DNA of 64,000 bases, from positions 1 through 64,000 of the forward strand of contig JAKPGA010000044.1 of NCBI GenBank assembly GCA_029551145.1. Reading direction: 5' to 3'. Positions 45,897 through 55,969 of this stretch are shown here, one piece after another. This stretch comes from Thermotogota bacterium. GTDB lineage: Bacteria > Thermotogota > Thermotogae > Thermotogales > DSM-5069. The position numbers and the translations under genes were made by a program. The number at the start of each line of letters is the position of its first letter. Within the stretch, counting starts at the first letter, position 1. The notes beneath the pieces were generated by a model that saw nothing but the letters and a program-made list of their open reading frames with translations, ran no database searches and was not told the DNA's origin.

Positions 45897-47459
45897 GTGA
45901 AGATAGAAGTCTTGGATGGATTTGATTGCATAGGTGGTAACAAGATCTTGGTTGTTGATAATTCTAATGACGGTTTCCTGCTGGATTTTGGATTGAATTT
46001 CTCCAGATGGTCTTTGTATTTTGAAGAGTATTTAAGACCCAGGACTGGAAAAATTCTGCACGATCTTCTCAAACTTGACCTGTTACCAAAGCTCAATGTT
46101 TACAGAGGAGATCTTGAACCACCGCATTTTGACAGTGACGAGAAGATTCGTTTTTTGTTTCTGAGCCACGGTCATGAGGATCATACCGGATTCAGTGGTT
46201 TGATAAGCGAAAACATACCTTTGTTGATCACCAACGAAACTCTCGCGATACTAAAGGCCAACGCAGAGATCAGGCAGGAGGTCTGGAATGAACTTTATCT
46301 GAGAAAGAGGCTAAGGATTCAGCAAGAGGGGATATACAGACCGGATGTGCTCAAGACAGAGAAAAAGGCATTCATTCAAAGAAAGATCTGTGTTCACAGC
46401 AACTACGACGATTCCTCAGCAGTAGATTCAGATTATTTTGTTCAGTTGGCTATTGATGATCTTTGGAAAGACGAGTTGCATGTTTTACCTGTCTATCACT
46501 CGGTTATCGGCGCCGCAGGCTTGGTGGCAAAGGTCGATGACTGGTGGGTTGCGTACACTGGTGACTTTCGGACAGGACCACAGACCACTGACGAGGAGTC
46601 TTTCTGGAGGGAAAATCTGGGCGAAAAGAGGCTGTCCCTTTCGAAGCGTACAGAAAGATTTTTCGATTTTCTCAAGGATAAGCGTCCACTGTTGCTGATT
46701 GTTGAAGGAACTACCGTTGCAAGGGAAACGAGCTTTTCTGGCAACGAGAAAGATGTCTATCAAAGTGCACTTGAACTTGTACAAAGCACAAACAAACTTG
46801 TGATAGTTGATTTTTCTGTGAAGCACCTTGAAAGATTGATGAGTTTCTTGAAGATCGCCATGCAAACTGACAGATTACTTGTTTTGATGCCCAAGGACTA
46901 TGCCTACCTTGTGACGATGGGTGCGATTGAACCAATTTGGAATCTATCTGATCGGGAAAAAGAGCATCTCAAGGTGTATCACACAGCTAAGACAACCTTT
47001 GCAGGACTTGAAAGAACTGTCATGGAACAAGCAAGAAGTGAAGGAATCCTGTTACTGCCAGAAGCTATCAATTCACGACCATCCAGTTACATGATCGCTG
47101 CCGGGTATTGGGACTTTCACAACATACTCGATCTGGATGAAGAGATATTGCGAGGGTCTATTTACATTCATTCAACAAGTGAAGCATACACAGAAGAACA
47201 GCAGATGGATTTTCTCAGATTTGGTAATTGGACAAAACGGTTCTGTATAAAGACTCATGGTTTTGAAGTCACTGAAGACGGTCAGGTTAGATTCACAAAA
47301 CAATTTCACGCTTCTGGTCATGTCGGAGCTGAGAAGCTTGAACAAATAATAAGTGATCTGAACCCGGATTTGATACTCCCTGTTCATACTACAAACAGAG
47401 AATGGTTCACCAAGCGCTGGGAAAAGAAGGTCATCTCAAACAGTCCATTTAGGCTGTGA
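45897..47459 (+). CDS. RNase J-like metallo-beta-lactamase/beta-CASP protein
   Basis: A 520-residue MBL-fold hydrolase related to RNase J. It has the metal motif LSHGHEDHTG, a second His and Asp in AYTGDFRTG, the beta-CASP insert, and the C-terminal motifs IHSTSEAYTEEQQ, FHASGHVGAEKL and ILPVHTTNREW; the last replaces the PVHGE seen in RNase J. It is probably an RNA exonuclease or endonuclease, but this branch is divergent. The open frame begins at GTG 45882, within the ribosome site; GTG 45897 after GGGGGAAGG is the likely start. Confidence 0.88.
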   Translation: MKIEVLDGFDCIGGNKILVVDNSNDGFLLDFGLNFSRWSLYFEEYLRPRTGKILHDLLKLDLLPKLNVYRGDLEPPHFDSDEKIRFLFLSHGHEDHTGFSGLISENIPLLITNETLAILKANAEIRQEVWNELYLRKRLRIQQEGIYRPDVLKTEKKAFIQRKICVHSNYDDSSAVDSDYFVQLAIDDLWKDELHVLPVYHSVIGAAGLVAKVDDWWVAYTGDFRTGPQTTDEESFWRENLGEKRLSLSKRTERFFDFLKDKRPLLLIVEGTTVARETSFSGNEKDVYQSALELVQSTNKLVIVDFSVKHLERLMSFLKIAMQTDRLLVLMPKDYAYLVTMGAIEPIWNLSDREKEHLKVYHTAKTTFAGLERTVMEQARSEGILLLPEAINSRPSSYMIAAGYWDFHNILDLDEEILRGSIYIHSTSEAYTEEQQMDFLRFGNWTKRFCIKTHGFEVTEDGQVRFTKQFHASGHVGAEKLEQIISDLNPDLILPVHTTNREWFTKRWEKKVISNSPFRL

Positions 47460-47533
47460 AGTTTTCATAAACAAAACTCAACACAACTCGAAATTTCTTG
47501 GCAATGAAAATGCGGTAGAATAAAAACAGCAAC

Positions 47534-47549
47534 GGAGGTGATTTTTCTG
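47534..47549 (+). promoter_or_regulatory. Ribosome binding site fixing a CTG start for metG
   Basis: GGAGGTG at 47534-47540 is followed by a six-base spacer and CTG at 47547. The residues after CTG (KFYITTPIYYVNSDP) match the known MetRS N-terminus exactly, so CTG is the initiator. Confidence 0.8.
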
Positions 47550-49424
47550 AAGTTTTATATCACTACACCGATCTACTATGTCAACTCTGATCCCCATGTT
47601 GGCAGCGCTTATACAACGATAGTTGCTGACATAATAGCACGTTACAAGCGCTTGATGGGTTACGATGTTTTCTTTCTAACTGGTACAGATGAACATGGCC
47701 AGAAGATTCTTCAAGCGGCAACTGCACTCGGCAAAGACCCTCAGAGTTTTTGCGATGAATTAGCGGGGAGGTTCAAAAAGCTCTGGACCAAACTTGGAAT
47801 TACAAACAACGGTTTTATAAGAACAACAGATGAGAATCACATGAAGGTGGTTCAGTACTTCGTGAGGAAAATGCTCCAGAACGGTGACATATACAAAGGT
47901 GAGTACAAAGGCTGGTACTGTGTGCCATGTGAAACTTATTGGAATGAAGACGAAATAAGTACTGAAAGAGTTTGTCCTTCCTGTGGTAGAGAGCTCAAAT
48001 ACATAAGCGAACAGAATTACTTTTTCAAACTCTCAAAGTATACAGGTGCGCTCTTAGATCATTACAGGAGACATCCTGAGTTTGTCCAGCCAGATTTCCG
48101 AAGAAACGAGATGCTTAAGATACTTGAGGGTGGACTGAAGGATCTGAGTATCACAAGAACGACCTTCAAATGGGGAGTCCCAATGCCAGATGATCCAGAA
48201 CACGTTATATATGTCTGGGTTGATGCGTTGATAAACTATATTTCAGCCATAGGCTACCCATCGGATTTGGAGAATTTCAACAGATACTGGCCCGCTGATC
48301 TTCATTTGATAGGCAAAGAAATAAACCGTTTTCACTCGATTGTCTGGCCTGCCATGTTGATGTCCGTCGGCTTACCTTTGCCAAAGGTTGTTTTTGCACA
48401 CGGCTGGCTTACGGTCGATGGCCAGAAGATTTCCAAATCTCTGGGTAACGCGATCGATCCAACGTACTTTGTTGAGAAATATGGAAACGATGTTCTGCGG
48501 TTTTATCTGCTCAGGGACATAAATTTCGGTAAAGATGGTGATTTTTCAGAGAAAAATCTTGTCAACAGGTTGAATTCAGATCTTGCAAATGACTACGGCA
48601 ACCTGTTGCACAGAACCCTCGCGATGATTGAAAAACACTATTCTTCAACCTTGCCTGCACCTGCCGATTCTGACCAAATCGATGAGAAATTCAAGGAAGA
48701 GGTTCAAGGAAGGATCAAAGAATATCAAAAACTGATGGACGAGTACTCATTGACTCAGGCTGTCGAAAAAATCTTGGAGGTCTTGATGCTCTCAAACAGG
48801 TATTTTGATGAGAGAAAACCATGGGTTCTGGCAAAACAACGGGACTTTTCAAAACTCGCGACGGTCCTGTACAATGTGTGCGAAGCTCTGTTGAAAGTTG
48901 CTGTGATGTTTTCGCCAATAATGCCTGATTCCTCTAAGGAAGTTCTATCCAGACTTGGCTTTGATTCACAACCTTCAAAGGAGATTTTCGATGAATGGGG
49001 TACTTTGAGATCACCCGTGAAAATAACTCACGGAAAACCTTTGTTTGAGAAAAAAGAACTCGTTTCTGAGAAAAAGGAGAGTGAACCAAAGATGGAAAAC
49101 CTTATAGACCTTGATGAGTTCAAAAAAATCGAACTGAGAACTGCGAGGGTGTTATCGGCTGAGAGAGTACCCAAGTCCGACAAACTGGTGAAACTCATTC
49201 TTGATGTTGGCGAGCTTGGGCAAAGACAGATCGTCGCTGGCATCGCTAAGTACTACGAACCAGAAACTCTTGTTGGCAAGACTATTATCATAGTCGCAAA
49301 TCTCAAGCCCGCGAAATTGATGGGTGTTGAGTCACAGGGAATGCTGCTTGCAGCAAAAGATGGTGTCAATCTCAGAGTTTTGACTGTGGACGGAGATATT
49401 GCACCAGGTGCAACGATTTCATAG
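47547..49424 (+). CDS. metG: Methionyl-tRNA synthetase with C-terminal tRNA-binding domain
   Basis: Charges tRNA-Met. The 625-residue protein has the class I catalytic core beginning KFYITTPIYYVNSDPHVG, the zinc knuckle with paired CVPC and CPSC, and the signature KISKS in place of the usual KMSKS. A Trbp111-like C-terminal domain (from about residue 525, LDEFKKIELRTARVL) aids tRNA binding and dimerisation. The start codon is CTG 47547. The gtg frame at 47538 is part of the ribosome site. gyrA follows 12 bases after the stop. Confidence 0.96.
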   Translation: MKFYITTPIYYVNSDPHVGSAYTTIVADIIARYKRLMGYDVFFLTGTDEHGQKILQAATALGKDPQSFCDELAGRFKKLWTKLGITNNGFIRTTDENHMKVVQYFVRKMLQNGDIYKGEYKGWYCVPCETYWNEDEISTERVCPSCGRELKYISEQNYFFKLSKYTGALLDHYRRHPEFVQPDFRRNEMLKILEGGLKDLSITRTTFKWGVPMPDDPEHVIYVWVDALINYISAIGYPSDLENFNRYWPADLHLIGKEINRFHSIVWPAMLMSVGLPLPKVVFAHGWLTVDGQKISKSLGNAIDPTYFVEKYGNDVLRFYLLRDINFGKDGDFSEKNLVNRLNSDLANDYGNLLHRTLAMIEKHYSSTLPAPADSDQIDEKFKEEVQGRIKEYQKLMDEYSLTQAVEKILEVLMLSNRYFDERKPWVLAKQRDFSKLATVLYNVCEALLKVAVMFSPIMPDSSKEVLSRLGFDSQPSKEIFDEWGTLRSPVKITHGKPLFEKKELVSEKKESEPKMENLIDLDEFKKIELRTARVLSAERVPKSDKLVKLILDVGELGQRQIVAGIAKYYEPETLVGKTIIIVANLKPAKLMGVESQGMLLAAKDGVNLRVLTVDGDIAPGATIS

Positions 49425-49436
49425 GAGGGTCCAAAG

Positions 49437-51863
49437 GTGGCAGATGTTCTCCCAAAGAATATAGAAGAAGAACTTGTAGAACTTTACATGAATTACTCGA
49501 TGAGCGTGATCATCGGGCGTGCGATTCCCGATGTTCGTGACGGGTTGAAACCTGTTCAGCGCAGAATTCTCTATGCTATGCACGAACTTGGCTTAACCCA
49601 CAACGCCCAGTCGAAAAAGTGCGCGAGGATAGTCGGTGAGGTTCTGGGAAAGTACCACCCCCATGGTGATGCCTCTGTTTACGATGCTCTTGTAAGGCTC
49701 GCTCAACCTTTCACAATGAGATACCCGCTGGTGATAGGTCAAGGAAACTTTGGGTCGATTGACAGAGATCCACCTGCGGCGATGAGGTACACCGAGGCAA
49801 AGCTCTCTGAGCTTGCCGAAGAGATGTTGCAGGATCTTGATAAAGAAACTGTCCCGATGATGAAGAACTTCGATGACACACTCGACGAGCCGGTCGTTTT
49901 GCCATCGAAGGTACCCAACCTGTTGATCAATGGTGCAAATGGCATAGCGGTTGGTATGGCAACGAACATACCACCTCATAACATAAAAGAGGTCATAAAC
50001 GCCGTGCAAAGACTCATCAGAAATCCAAACGCAACGATCTCCGAGGTTTTGGAAGAAATAAAAGGACCAGATTTTCCAACTGGTGCGATTGTAGTCAATG
50101 CAAGCGAATTGCCTGAGGTTTATGCTACGGGAAAAGGCAGGATAATTCTTAGAGCCAAAGTTGATTTCGAAGAGGGCAAGAAATATGACTGCATAGTGAT
50201 AACTGAGATACCTTACAATGTCAGTAAGGCTGCGTTGATTGAAGAGATAGCGGCATACGCCGAGAGAAATCCCAAGATGTTGATAAAGAACATCAGAGAT
50301 GAATCGGACAAGCGTGGTACAAGGATCGTTATAGAATTCCCAAAAAACGCCAATTACAATATCATACTGAACAATCTGTATAAGCACACATCTTTGCAGG
50401 TATCCTTCGGTGTTCAAATGCTCGTAATTGACAATCGAAAGCCAAAGCTGATGAACCTGGTTCAGCTACTCAAAGCTTTTATAAAGCACAGATACGATGT
50501 TATCAGAGCAAGATCTCAGTTTGAGTTGAGTGTTTATTCAAAAAGGGCACACGTTGTAGAGGGTATTATGAAGGCTGCGAGGGCACTCGGTGTGGTGGTG
50601 GATATAATCAGAACCAGCAAGGACAGCGATGACGCCACAAAGAATTTGATTGAAACACTTTCTGTAACTGAAGAACAGGCAAAAGCCATTCTTGATATGA
50701 GGCTTGGTCGATTGACGAGTCTGGAAGTTGAAAAACTGCAGAATGAATATTCCCAGTTGATCAAGAAAATCGAAGATGTCAAAGATATTCTCACCCGTGA
50801 TGAAAGAGTCTACGACGTGATGTACCAAGAGCTTGAGCAACTGAAGAAGAAATACGGTGACGAAAGAAAGACAGAGATTCAAAACGCAGCCGAAGATTTG
50901 GAGTACATGCCTGAAGATCTGATACCAAACGAGGAAATAGTGATCACATTGACCGAAAAAGGGTACCTAAAGTCTACAAGTCTAAAAGATTATCGCAGCC
51001 AAAGACGTGGCGGAAAAGGAGTCGTCGGTGTCAGAACAGCCGAGGACGATGAAATATTAACCGTTTGCACAAGCAAGACACATTCGCAGACCTTGTTTGT
51101 CACCTCGAAAGGTAAGGCGTATTTATTGAAAAACTATGAAATAGAAATAACTGGACGGGACAGCAAAGGGAAACCAGTGCGGTTGTATCTAAATCTTGAA
51201 GAAGACGAGTCTGTGCTGACGATGATTTCCTTTGACGAATGGCTTGGAGATCTGGTTCTGGTGACCAAGAACGGGAAGATAAAAAGGACACCGTTGAAAG
51301 AATTTGAAAATGTCACAAGCCGAGGTATACGAGCCATAACCTTCCAAGACAGCGATACTGTTGTTGCCGCAACGCTATCTCGCAACGAAGACGATCACAT
51401 AATCCTCGCAACAAAACACGGAATGTCGATAAGATTTCAACTCAAAGAAGTCAGACAGATGGGCAGAAGTGCAATGGGTGTCACCGGTATCAGGCTCAGA
51501 GAGACAGATGAAGTGGTGGGAATGGTGAATATTCCAGACCAGAACTGTGAGATCCTCACGATAACGGCAAGAGGTTTTGGGAAGCGCTCTCCTCTGAGTG
51601 AATACAGGATACAATCTCGAGGTGGAATTGGAATAAAGACAATGCCAGGAGTAGAAAAGGCTGGCCAACTGTGTGGAATAGATGTGGTGGTCGATCCCGA
51701 TTCTGATGTGATAGTCATGACCAAGAACGGTCAGTCTATAAGATTCAAAGTCTCTACTGTGAGTTTACTGAGCAGAACAGCCAGGGGAGTTAAAATCGTC
51801 GAACTCTCGGAGTCCGATGAAGTTTCACATTTTGCGGTGGTAGAATCATGTACAGAGAGTTAG
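49437..51863 (+). CDS. gyrA: DNA gyrase subunit A
   Basis: The DNA-breaking subunit of gyrase, which introduces negative supercoils. The 808-residue protein has the catalytic Tyr in [10 protein letters not shown], the [15 protein letters not shown] winged-helix region, and a C-terminal beta-pinwheel with the GyrA box QRRGGKG, the feature that separates gyrase from topoisomerase IV. Start GTG 49437 is behind AGGAGGG. The gene overlaps archease by 16 bases. No gyrB is in the window. Confidence 0.97.
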   Translation: MADVLPKNIEEELVELYMNYSMSVIIGRAIPDVRDGLKPVQRRILYAMHELGLTHNAQSKKCARIVGEVLGKYHPHGDASVYDALVRLAQPFTMRYPLVIGQGNFGSIDRDPPAAMRYTEAKLSELAEEMLQDLDKETVPMMKNFDDTLDEPVVLPSKVPNLLINGANGIAVGMATNIPPHNIKEVINAVQRLIRNPNATISEVLEEIKGPDFPTGAIVVNASELPEVYATGKGRIILRAKVDFEEGKKYDCIVITEIPYNVSKAALIEEIAAYAERNPKMLIKNIRDESDKRGTRIVIEFPKNANYNIILNNLYKHTSLQVSFGVQMLVIDNRKPKLMNLVQLLKAFIKHRYDVIRARSQFELSVYSKRAHVVEGIMKAARALGVVVDIIRTSKDSDDATKNLIETLSVTEEQAKAILDMRLGRLTSLEVEKLQNEYSQLIKKIEDVKDILTRDERVYDVMYQELEQLKKKYGDERKTEIQNAAEDLEYMPEDLIPNEEIVITLTEKGYLKSTSLKDYRSQRRGGKGVVGVRTAEDDEILTVCTSKTHSQTLFVTSKGKAYLLKNYEIEITGRDSKGKPVRLYLNLEEDESVLTMISFDEWLGDLVLVTKNGKIKRTPLKEFENVTSRGIRAITFQDSDTVVAATLSRNEDDHIILATKHGMSIRFQLKEVRQMGRSAMGVTGIRLRETDEVVGMVNIPDQNCEILTITARGFGKRSPLSEYRIQSRGGIGIKTMPGVEKAGQLCGIDVVVDPDSDVIVMTKNGQSIRFKVSTVSLLSRTARGVKIVELSESDEVSHFAVVESCTES

Positions 51864-52225
51864 ACCACACGGCAGATCTCAGGTACGAGTTGATCTGTGA
51901 CGATCTTCAATCACTGTTCGATGATTTGATCAAAATCTTAAAGGATAACTACAAACCTGTACTCAGCAGCAAGATCGTCCTAAAAAAAGAGTATCCAATG
52001 AAAGAAATCGAAGACATGGTTTTTGACACAGTTAACGACTGGATATACATGATAGACGCACAGAGACTCTTTCCATGTGATTGCAAAATCGACGGTTCTC
52101 TGCGTTCTGATTTTGCTACTATTTTTGAACTTCACGGCACTGAGTTGAAGGCTCTCACGTATCACGAATTGAAAGTTGTACAAAAAGAAGGTAAGATAAT
52201 GCTAAAGGTGGTGTTTGACACATGA
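51848..52225 (+). CDS. Archease family protein
   Basis: Archease activates the RNA ligase RtcB and other tRNA-modifying enzymes. The 125-residue protein begins [14 protein letters not shown], the family signature with a conserved Asp-His-Thr-Ala-Asp motif, and ends with a beta-rich C-terminus. ATG 51848 lies inside gyrA, and the stop overlaps lexA by 4 bases. RtcB is not nearby. Confidence 0.95.
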   Translation: MYRELDHTADLRYELICDDLQSLFDDLIKILKDNYKPVLSSKIVLKKEYPMKEIEDMVFDTVNDWIYMIDAQRLFPCDCKIDGSLRSDFATIFELHGTELKALTYHELKVVQKEGKIMLKVVFDT

Positions 52226-52821
52226 AGGAACTGACAGAAAGGCAAAAGAAGGTTCTTGACTTTGTCCTTTCCTATGTGGATAAACATGGTTATCCTCCAA
52301 GTGTCAGGGATGTGGCAAGAGCCTTTCGCATAACTCCCAGAGGTGCGATGATTCATCTTGATGCCCTGGAGAAAAAGGGTTATATCACCAGGGGAAGGAA
52401 GGCAAGGAGCATAAAGATCTTGGGTAGATCCGAGTCAGTCCGACTACCCGTGGTGGGAACCATCGCTGCGGGGACTGCAATCGAGGCGATAGAGAATCCA
52501 ACCGAGCTTGTCGAAGTGCCTTTAAGTATGGTTAAAAGTGGTTTTGAGCATTTCTTGCTGAGAGTAAAAGGTGACAGCATGATAGAAGAACACATAGTCG
52601 ACAGAGATTATGTAGTTGTCAGAAAACAGGAATTTGTCGAAAATGGTGACATAGCAGCGGTGCTGATAGATAACAATGAAAGCACCTTGAAGAGAGTGTA
52701 CATCGAGCAAGACAGGGTGATTCTCCAACCTGCAAACTCGAAGCTCAAGCCAATAGAAATAGATCCAACACGAGTGAAGATAATCGGAAGAATAGTGGGA
52801 GTGATAAGGATCTATGGATGA
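52222..52821 (+). CDS. lexA: LexA repressor (SOS regulator)
   Basis: Represses DNA-damage genes and self-cleaves with RecA. The 199-residue protein has an N-terminal winged helix (LTERQKKVLDFVLSYVDKHGYPPSVRDVARAF), the cleavage site A83-G84 in TIAAGTA, and the catalytic pair S119 (GDSMIEEH) and K157 (ESTLKRVY). It overlaps both neighbours by a few bases, so LexA is made as part of the gyrA operon. I did not find a clear LexA box at an operon start here. Confidence 0.96.
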   Translation: MKELTERQKKVLDFVLSYVDKHGYPPSVRDVARAFRITPRGAMIHLDALEKKGYITRGRKARSIKILGRSESVRLPVVGTIAAGTAIEAIENPTELVEVPLSMVKSGFEHFLLRVKGDSMIEEHIVDRDYVVVRKQEFVENGDIAAVLIDNNESTLKRVYIEQDRVILQPANSKLKPIEIDPTRVKIIGRIVGVIRIYG

Positions 52822-53170
52822 GAAACTGTACAGTGTGACTAACATAAAGAACGTTTGGATAATTCGCCCAAATGGAGAACTCGATATGAGCAACGCCATG
52901 AGCTTCAAGGACGAGATCAAAAACAAATACCTGCAACAAGGTAGGGTGAACATCATCCTCGATTTGTCACAGGTCAACTATATGGACAGTACTGCGCTCG
53001 GTGTTTTGATAAGTCTTCAGAGATCTTGCAGAATGAATGGTGGTGCATTGGTGCTTTGTGGGCTTGAAAGCAACCTGAAGAGGATTTTCAAAATGACATC
53101 ACTCGACTCAGTCTTTTTGATTCGCGAGACCGTTGAACAATCTTTGAAACTGTTCTTGGAAGGTGAGTAG
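52814..53170 (+). CDS. STAS-domain anti-sigma factor antagonist
   Basis: A 118-residue single-domain STAS protein like SpoIIAA/RsbV. The phosphorylation-site motif NYMDSTALGVLI is intact, with the Ser that a partner kinase would modify. The partner anti-sigma kinase is not in the window. It overlaps lexA by 8 bases and rpiB follows at once. T. maritima has the same gene in the same place, as I recall. Confidence 0.93.
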   Translation: MDEKLYSVTNIKNVWIIRPNGELDMSNAMSFKDEIKNKYLQQGRVNIILDLSQVNYMDSTALGVLISLQRSCRMNGGALVLCGLESNLKRIFKMTSLDSVFLIRETVEQSLKLFLEGE

Positions 53171-53171
53171 G

Positions 53172-53606
53172 GTGAAAATAGCCCTTGGGTCAGACCATGC
53201 CGGATTCAAACTCAAGGAGGCGTTGAAAGGTTTCTTGGTATCGAGAAACTTCAAGGTTCTGGATGAAGGTACTTATTCCGAGGATGCCGTAGATTATCCA
53301 GATTTTGCCAGGAAGGTCGCAGACGACATCAAAAACAAGAAGGCCGATTTTGGAATACTGATCTGTGGTACTGGTATCGGTATGAGTATCGCAGCGAACA
53401 GGATCAAAGGCATACGTGCGGCGCTCTGTCTGTTTCCAGAAATGGCGAAACTGGCAAGACTGCACAACGATGCAAATGTACTTGTACTTCCGGGCAGGCT
53501 TATAAGCAGCGAACTGGCACAGTGGATAGTTGAAGTATTTCTAAGTGAGAAATTCGAAGGAGGAAGACATCAACAGCGTGTGAGAAAGATCGAGGAGATG
53601 GAGTAA
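53172..53606 (+). CDS. rpiB: Ribose 5-phosphate isomerase B
   Basis: Interconverts ribose 5-phosphate and ribulose 5-phosphate in the pentose phosphate pathway. The 144-residue protein starts VKIALGSDHAGF and has GTGIGMSIAANRIKGIRAALC with the anion-binding loop and the active-site Cys region (LICGTG). GTG 53172 follows AGGTGA at five bases; GTG 53163 is within the previous gene. The stop overlaps the next start. Confidence 0.95.
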   Translation: MKIALGSDHAGFKLKEALKGFLVSRNFKVLDEGTYSEDAVDYPDFARKVADDIKNKKADFGILICGTGIGMSIAANRIKGIRAALCLFPEMAKLARLHNDANVLVLPGRLISSELAQWIVEVFLSEKFEGGRHQQRVRKIEEME

Positions 53607-54571
53607 TGAAGATAGTCTATGACTCTCTTCACTCGAACTACAGACCAACCAAAGAAATCGATAATGGGAGGTTCATAGAAAATCCTGAAAAACCAGAAAG
53701 AATCGACGCAATAAAAGAGGCAATGATCTTACATGGGTTTGACAATCTGACTCCACCGGGCAAGTTTCCTGCTAATTATGTTTACATGGTACATGAAGAA
53801 TCTTATGTTGAATGGTTAAAGGCAAAATCATCCTCTACACCTGAAAATGAAGAGTACATACTTGAAGTCTTCGGCTATGACATGTGCTTTGACACCGGAA
53901 CGCCTATCCTTCACAACACCTTCGAAACTGCCAAAAGGGCTGTGGATGTAACTTTAACGGCGGCGTCGATTGTAGAGTCCGGTACAGATACTGTGTACGC
54001 ATTGGTGAGACCACCGGGACATCATGCGACAAGAAATCTGTGTGGAGGCTATTGTTATTTCAACAACGCTGCGATAGCCGCAAATTATTTGATCAAAAGA
54101 GGAACGGATAGGATAGTCATACTTGATCTCGACTTTCACCATGGCAACGGTACTCAGGAGATTTTCTACAACACTGACTTGGTCTACTACATATCTATTC
54201 ACGGTGACCCAAAGATTTTCTACCCCTGGATAAGTGGCAAAGAAAGTGAGGTCGGTGAAGGGCCAGGCGAGGGTTTCAATCTGAATCTGCCTTTGCCTCC
54301 GCATGCGAATTGGGAGAGATATTCCGAAGCGCTTTCCTATGCTGTTAGAGAGATAAGAGACTATTATCCCGACGTGCTTATAATCTCGCTTGGTTTTGAT
54401 ACCCATAAAGAAGACCCGGTCGGCAAATTCGATCTTGAAGATGAAGATTACGCGAGAATCGCAAAACAGATTTCAAAGCTTAAGTTGCCGACGCTTGTGG
54501 TTCAAGAAGGAGGCTACAATCCAAAATCGAATGCCTCTGCGGCTGTGAATTTCTTTTCGAGTTTTGAATGA
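53606..54571 (+). CDS. Histone deacetylase family amidohydrolase (AcuC/APAH-like)
   Basis: A zinc amidohydrolase of 321 residues, related to acetylpolyamine amidohydrolases and AcuC. Visible are VRPPGHHATRNLCGGYCYFNN (catalytic His pair), LDLDFHHGNGTQEIF with zinc-binding Asp and His, and LGFDTHKEDPVG with the second zinc Asp. Likely substrates are acetylated polyamines or lysines. Its stop and that of the convergent FGGY kinase form the palindrome TGATCA, so the two genes meet end to end. Confidence 0.94.
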   Translation: MKIVYDSLHSNYRPTKEIDNGRFIENPEKPERIDAIKEAMILHGFDNLTPPGKFPANYVYMVHEESYVEWLKAKSSSTPENEEYILEVFGYDMCFDTGTPILHNTFETAKRAVDVTLTAASIVESGTDTVYALVRPPGHHATRNLCGGYCYFNNAAIAANYLIKRGTDRIVILDLDFHHGNGTQEIFYNTDLVYYISIHGDPKIFYPWISGKESEVGEGPGEGFNLNLPLPPHANWERYSEALSYAVREIRDYYPDVLIISLGFDTHKEDPVGKFDLEDEDYARIAKQISKLKLPTLVVQEGGYNPKSNASAAVNFFSSFE

Positions 54572-55969
54572 TCACAGCTTTCCGAACAGATCCATGTTGC
54601 GCTCATGCAGTTTCTCATAGACTTCGAAGAGCTTCTCATACTCATTGTGCCTGCTTTTCAATGGGAAAAACACCTTTGAGATCTTGACGATTCTCTTACT
54701 CAGATCAACGAAGTTCTCTCCAGTCAAGGCTGAAATCGAGATTATTGCGCAGCCAAGCAACTCAGAGTCGAAAACTTGAGGTATTTCAATTTCTCTTCCC
54801 AAGACATCGGCCTTTATTTGATTCCACAATTCATTCATTGCCTGACCACCCGTTGCCCTGATGCTCTTTATACTGTATCCACAAGATTCCATTATTCCTA
54901 TGATGTGCTTCATAGCATATCCCACACCCTCGATGACCGATACCAAAAGTGATCTCCAGTCGTCTTTCAAGGAGAGTCCAAAGAATACGCCTTTGAGATC
55001 TTTGTTCCAATACGGACTTCTCTCACCGTTCAGATGGGGTAGGAAAATCACTCTTGTTGGCCTCTTCACCGCAATGAGCTGGGATAGCCCAACAAGCCTC
55101 GCACGGGCGATATTTTGGGAGAACCACTCATAAGCTTTTCCAGTTGTTGTCATTACAGCACTTATTTTCCAGTGATCTGCTATGAAAAACGGTGTTGTCA
55201 TAAGACCTTTACAAGGGAGTCTCTGCTTGCTGCACAGAGTCAAGCCCTGTGATGTGCCACCCCTGTCGCACAGCATCTCATCTTCCAGTACGCCAGTACC
55301 AATGAGTGCCATTGCGAAATCAGGTGATCCGGCGACTATCTGAACATCATCAGAGATCTTAAGGGTTTTTGATGCCGTTTTATTTATCTTCCCGATTATT
55401 GTTCCAGCCTCTACCATCTCAGGTATGAAAAAGGTTTTGTCCAGACCAAAGCCACTCAGAACATTCTGGTTCCATGGCAGATAACCTTCAAACGGGAAGG
55501 TTGCGTTCACGATCATACCAGTGAGTTTGAGGATTATGTAATCGCTCGGTTGGATCAGATATGCTTCCTTTATTGTGTCTTTGATCGCCAGAAGATTACA
55601 GAGAACTGTGGCGACTTGTTCATCGACACCTCTTTGAATTATTGAACTTATGTTCTGGTACCCTCTTTTGTCCAGCCACGTGATAGCTTTTCCAAGGGTT
55701 TTTCCATTCTTATCAACGAGCACTATCGTGGGACCTTGCCCTGTCACGCATACTGTTACTATTCTTTTTCTGAGCTCTTCGTCCATTGTGTGAAAGGCTT
55801 GAACAACCGCCTTCCACCATCTGTCAGGTTCGATCTCGTGCGCGGCATTTCTCGGTGACTGGGCACATCTTTGCTGAAAATCAAAGGACTTGTTGCCCTC
55901 TTGATCGAAGAGCGCAACTTTGACATTGGTCGTACCTATGTCTACTGCTGCGAAAAGTTCAGAAGACAC
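54572..55969 (-). CDS. FGGY family carbohydrate kinase, substrate unknown
   Basis: A 465-residue sugar kinase. It has the N-terminal phosphate loop FAAVDIGTTNVKVALFDQEG, VCVTGQGPTIVLVD at the substrate site, a DRGGTSQGLT segment and the C-terminal ATP site IRATGGQAMNELWNQIKAD. The region after GQGPTI lacks the xylulokinase M-H pair, so it is a different subtype from xylB in this window. Start GTG 55969 follows GGGGAG; the longer frame to 56008 is unsupported. It lies in an operon with RpiR and a BMP-type importer. Confidence 0.92.
   Translation of the reverse strand: MSSELFAAVDIGTTNVKVALFDQEGNKSFDFQQRCAQSPRNAAHEIEPDRWWKAVVQAFHTMDEELRKRIVTVCVTGQGPTIVLVDKNGKTLGKAITWLDKRGYQNISSIIQRGVDEQVATVLCNLLAIKDTIKEAYLIQPSDYIILKLTGMIVNATFPFEGYLPWNQNVLSGFGLDKTFFIPEMVEAGTIIGKINKTASKTLKISDDVQIVAGSPDFAMALIGTGVLEDEMLCDRGGTSQGLTLCSKQRLPCKGLMTTPFFIADHWKISAVMTTTGKAYEWFSQNIARARLVGLSQLIAVKRPTRVIFLPHLNGERSPYWNKDLKGVFFGLSLKDDWRSLLVSVIEGVGYAMKHIIGIMESCGYSIKSIRATGGQAMNELWNQIKADVLGREIEIPQVFDSELLGCAIISISALTGENFVDLSKRIVKISKVFFPLKSRHNEYEKLFEVYEKLHERNMDLFGKL

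Noticed and set aside
49593-50417. 274-codon open frame antisense to gyrA
   Set aside because: It lies wholly within gyrA, has no ribosome site and an atypical composition rich in Cys, Tyr and Arg; a shadow of the real gene.
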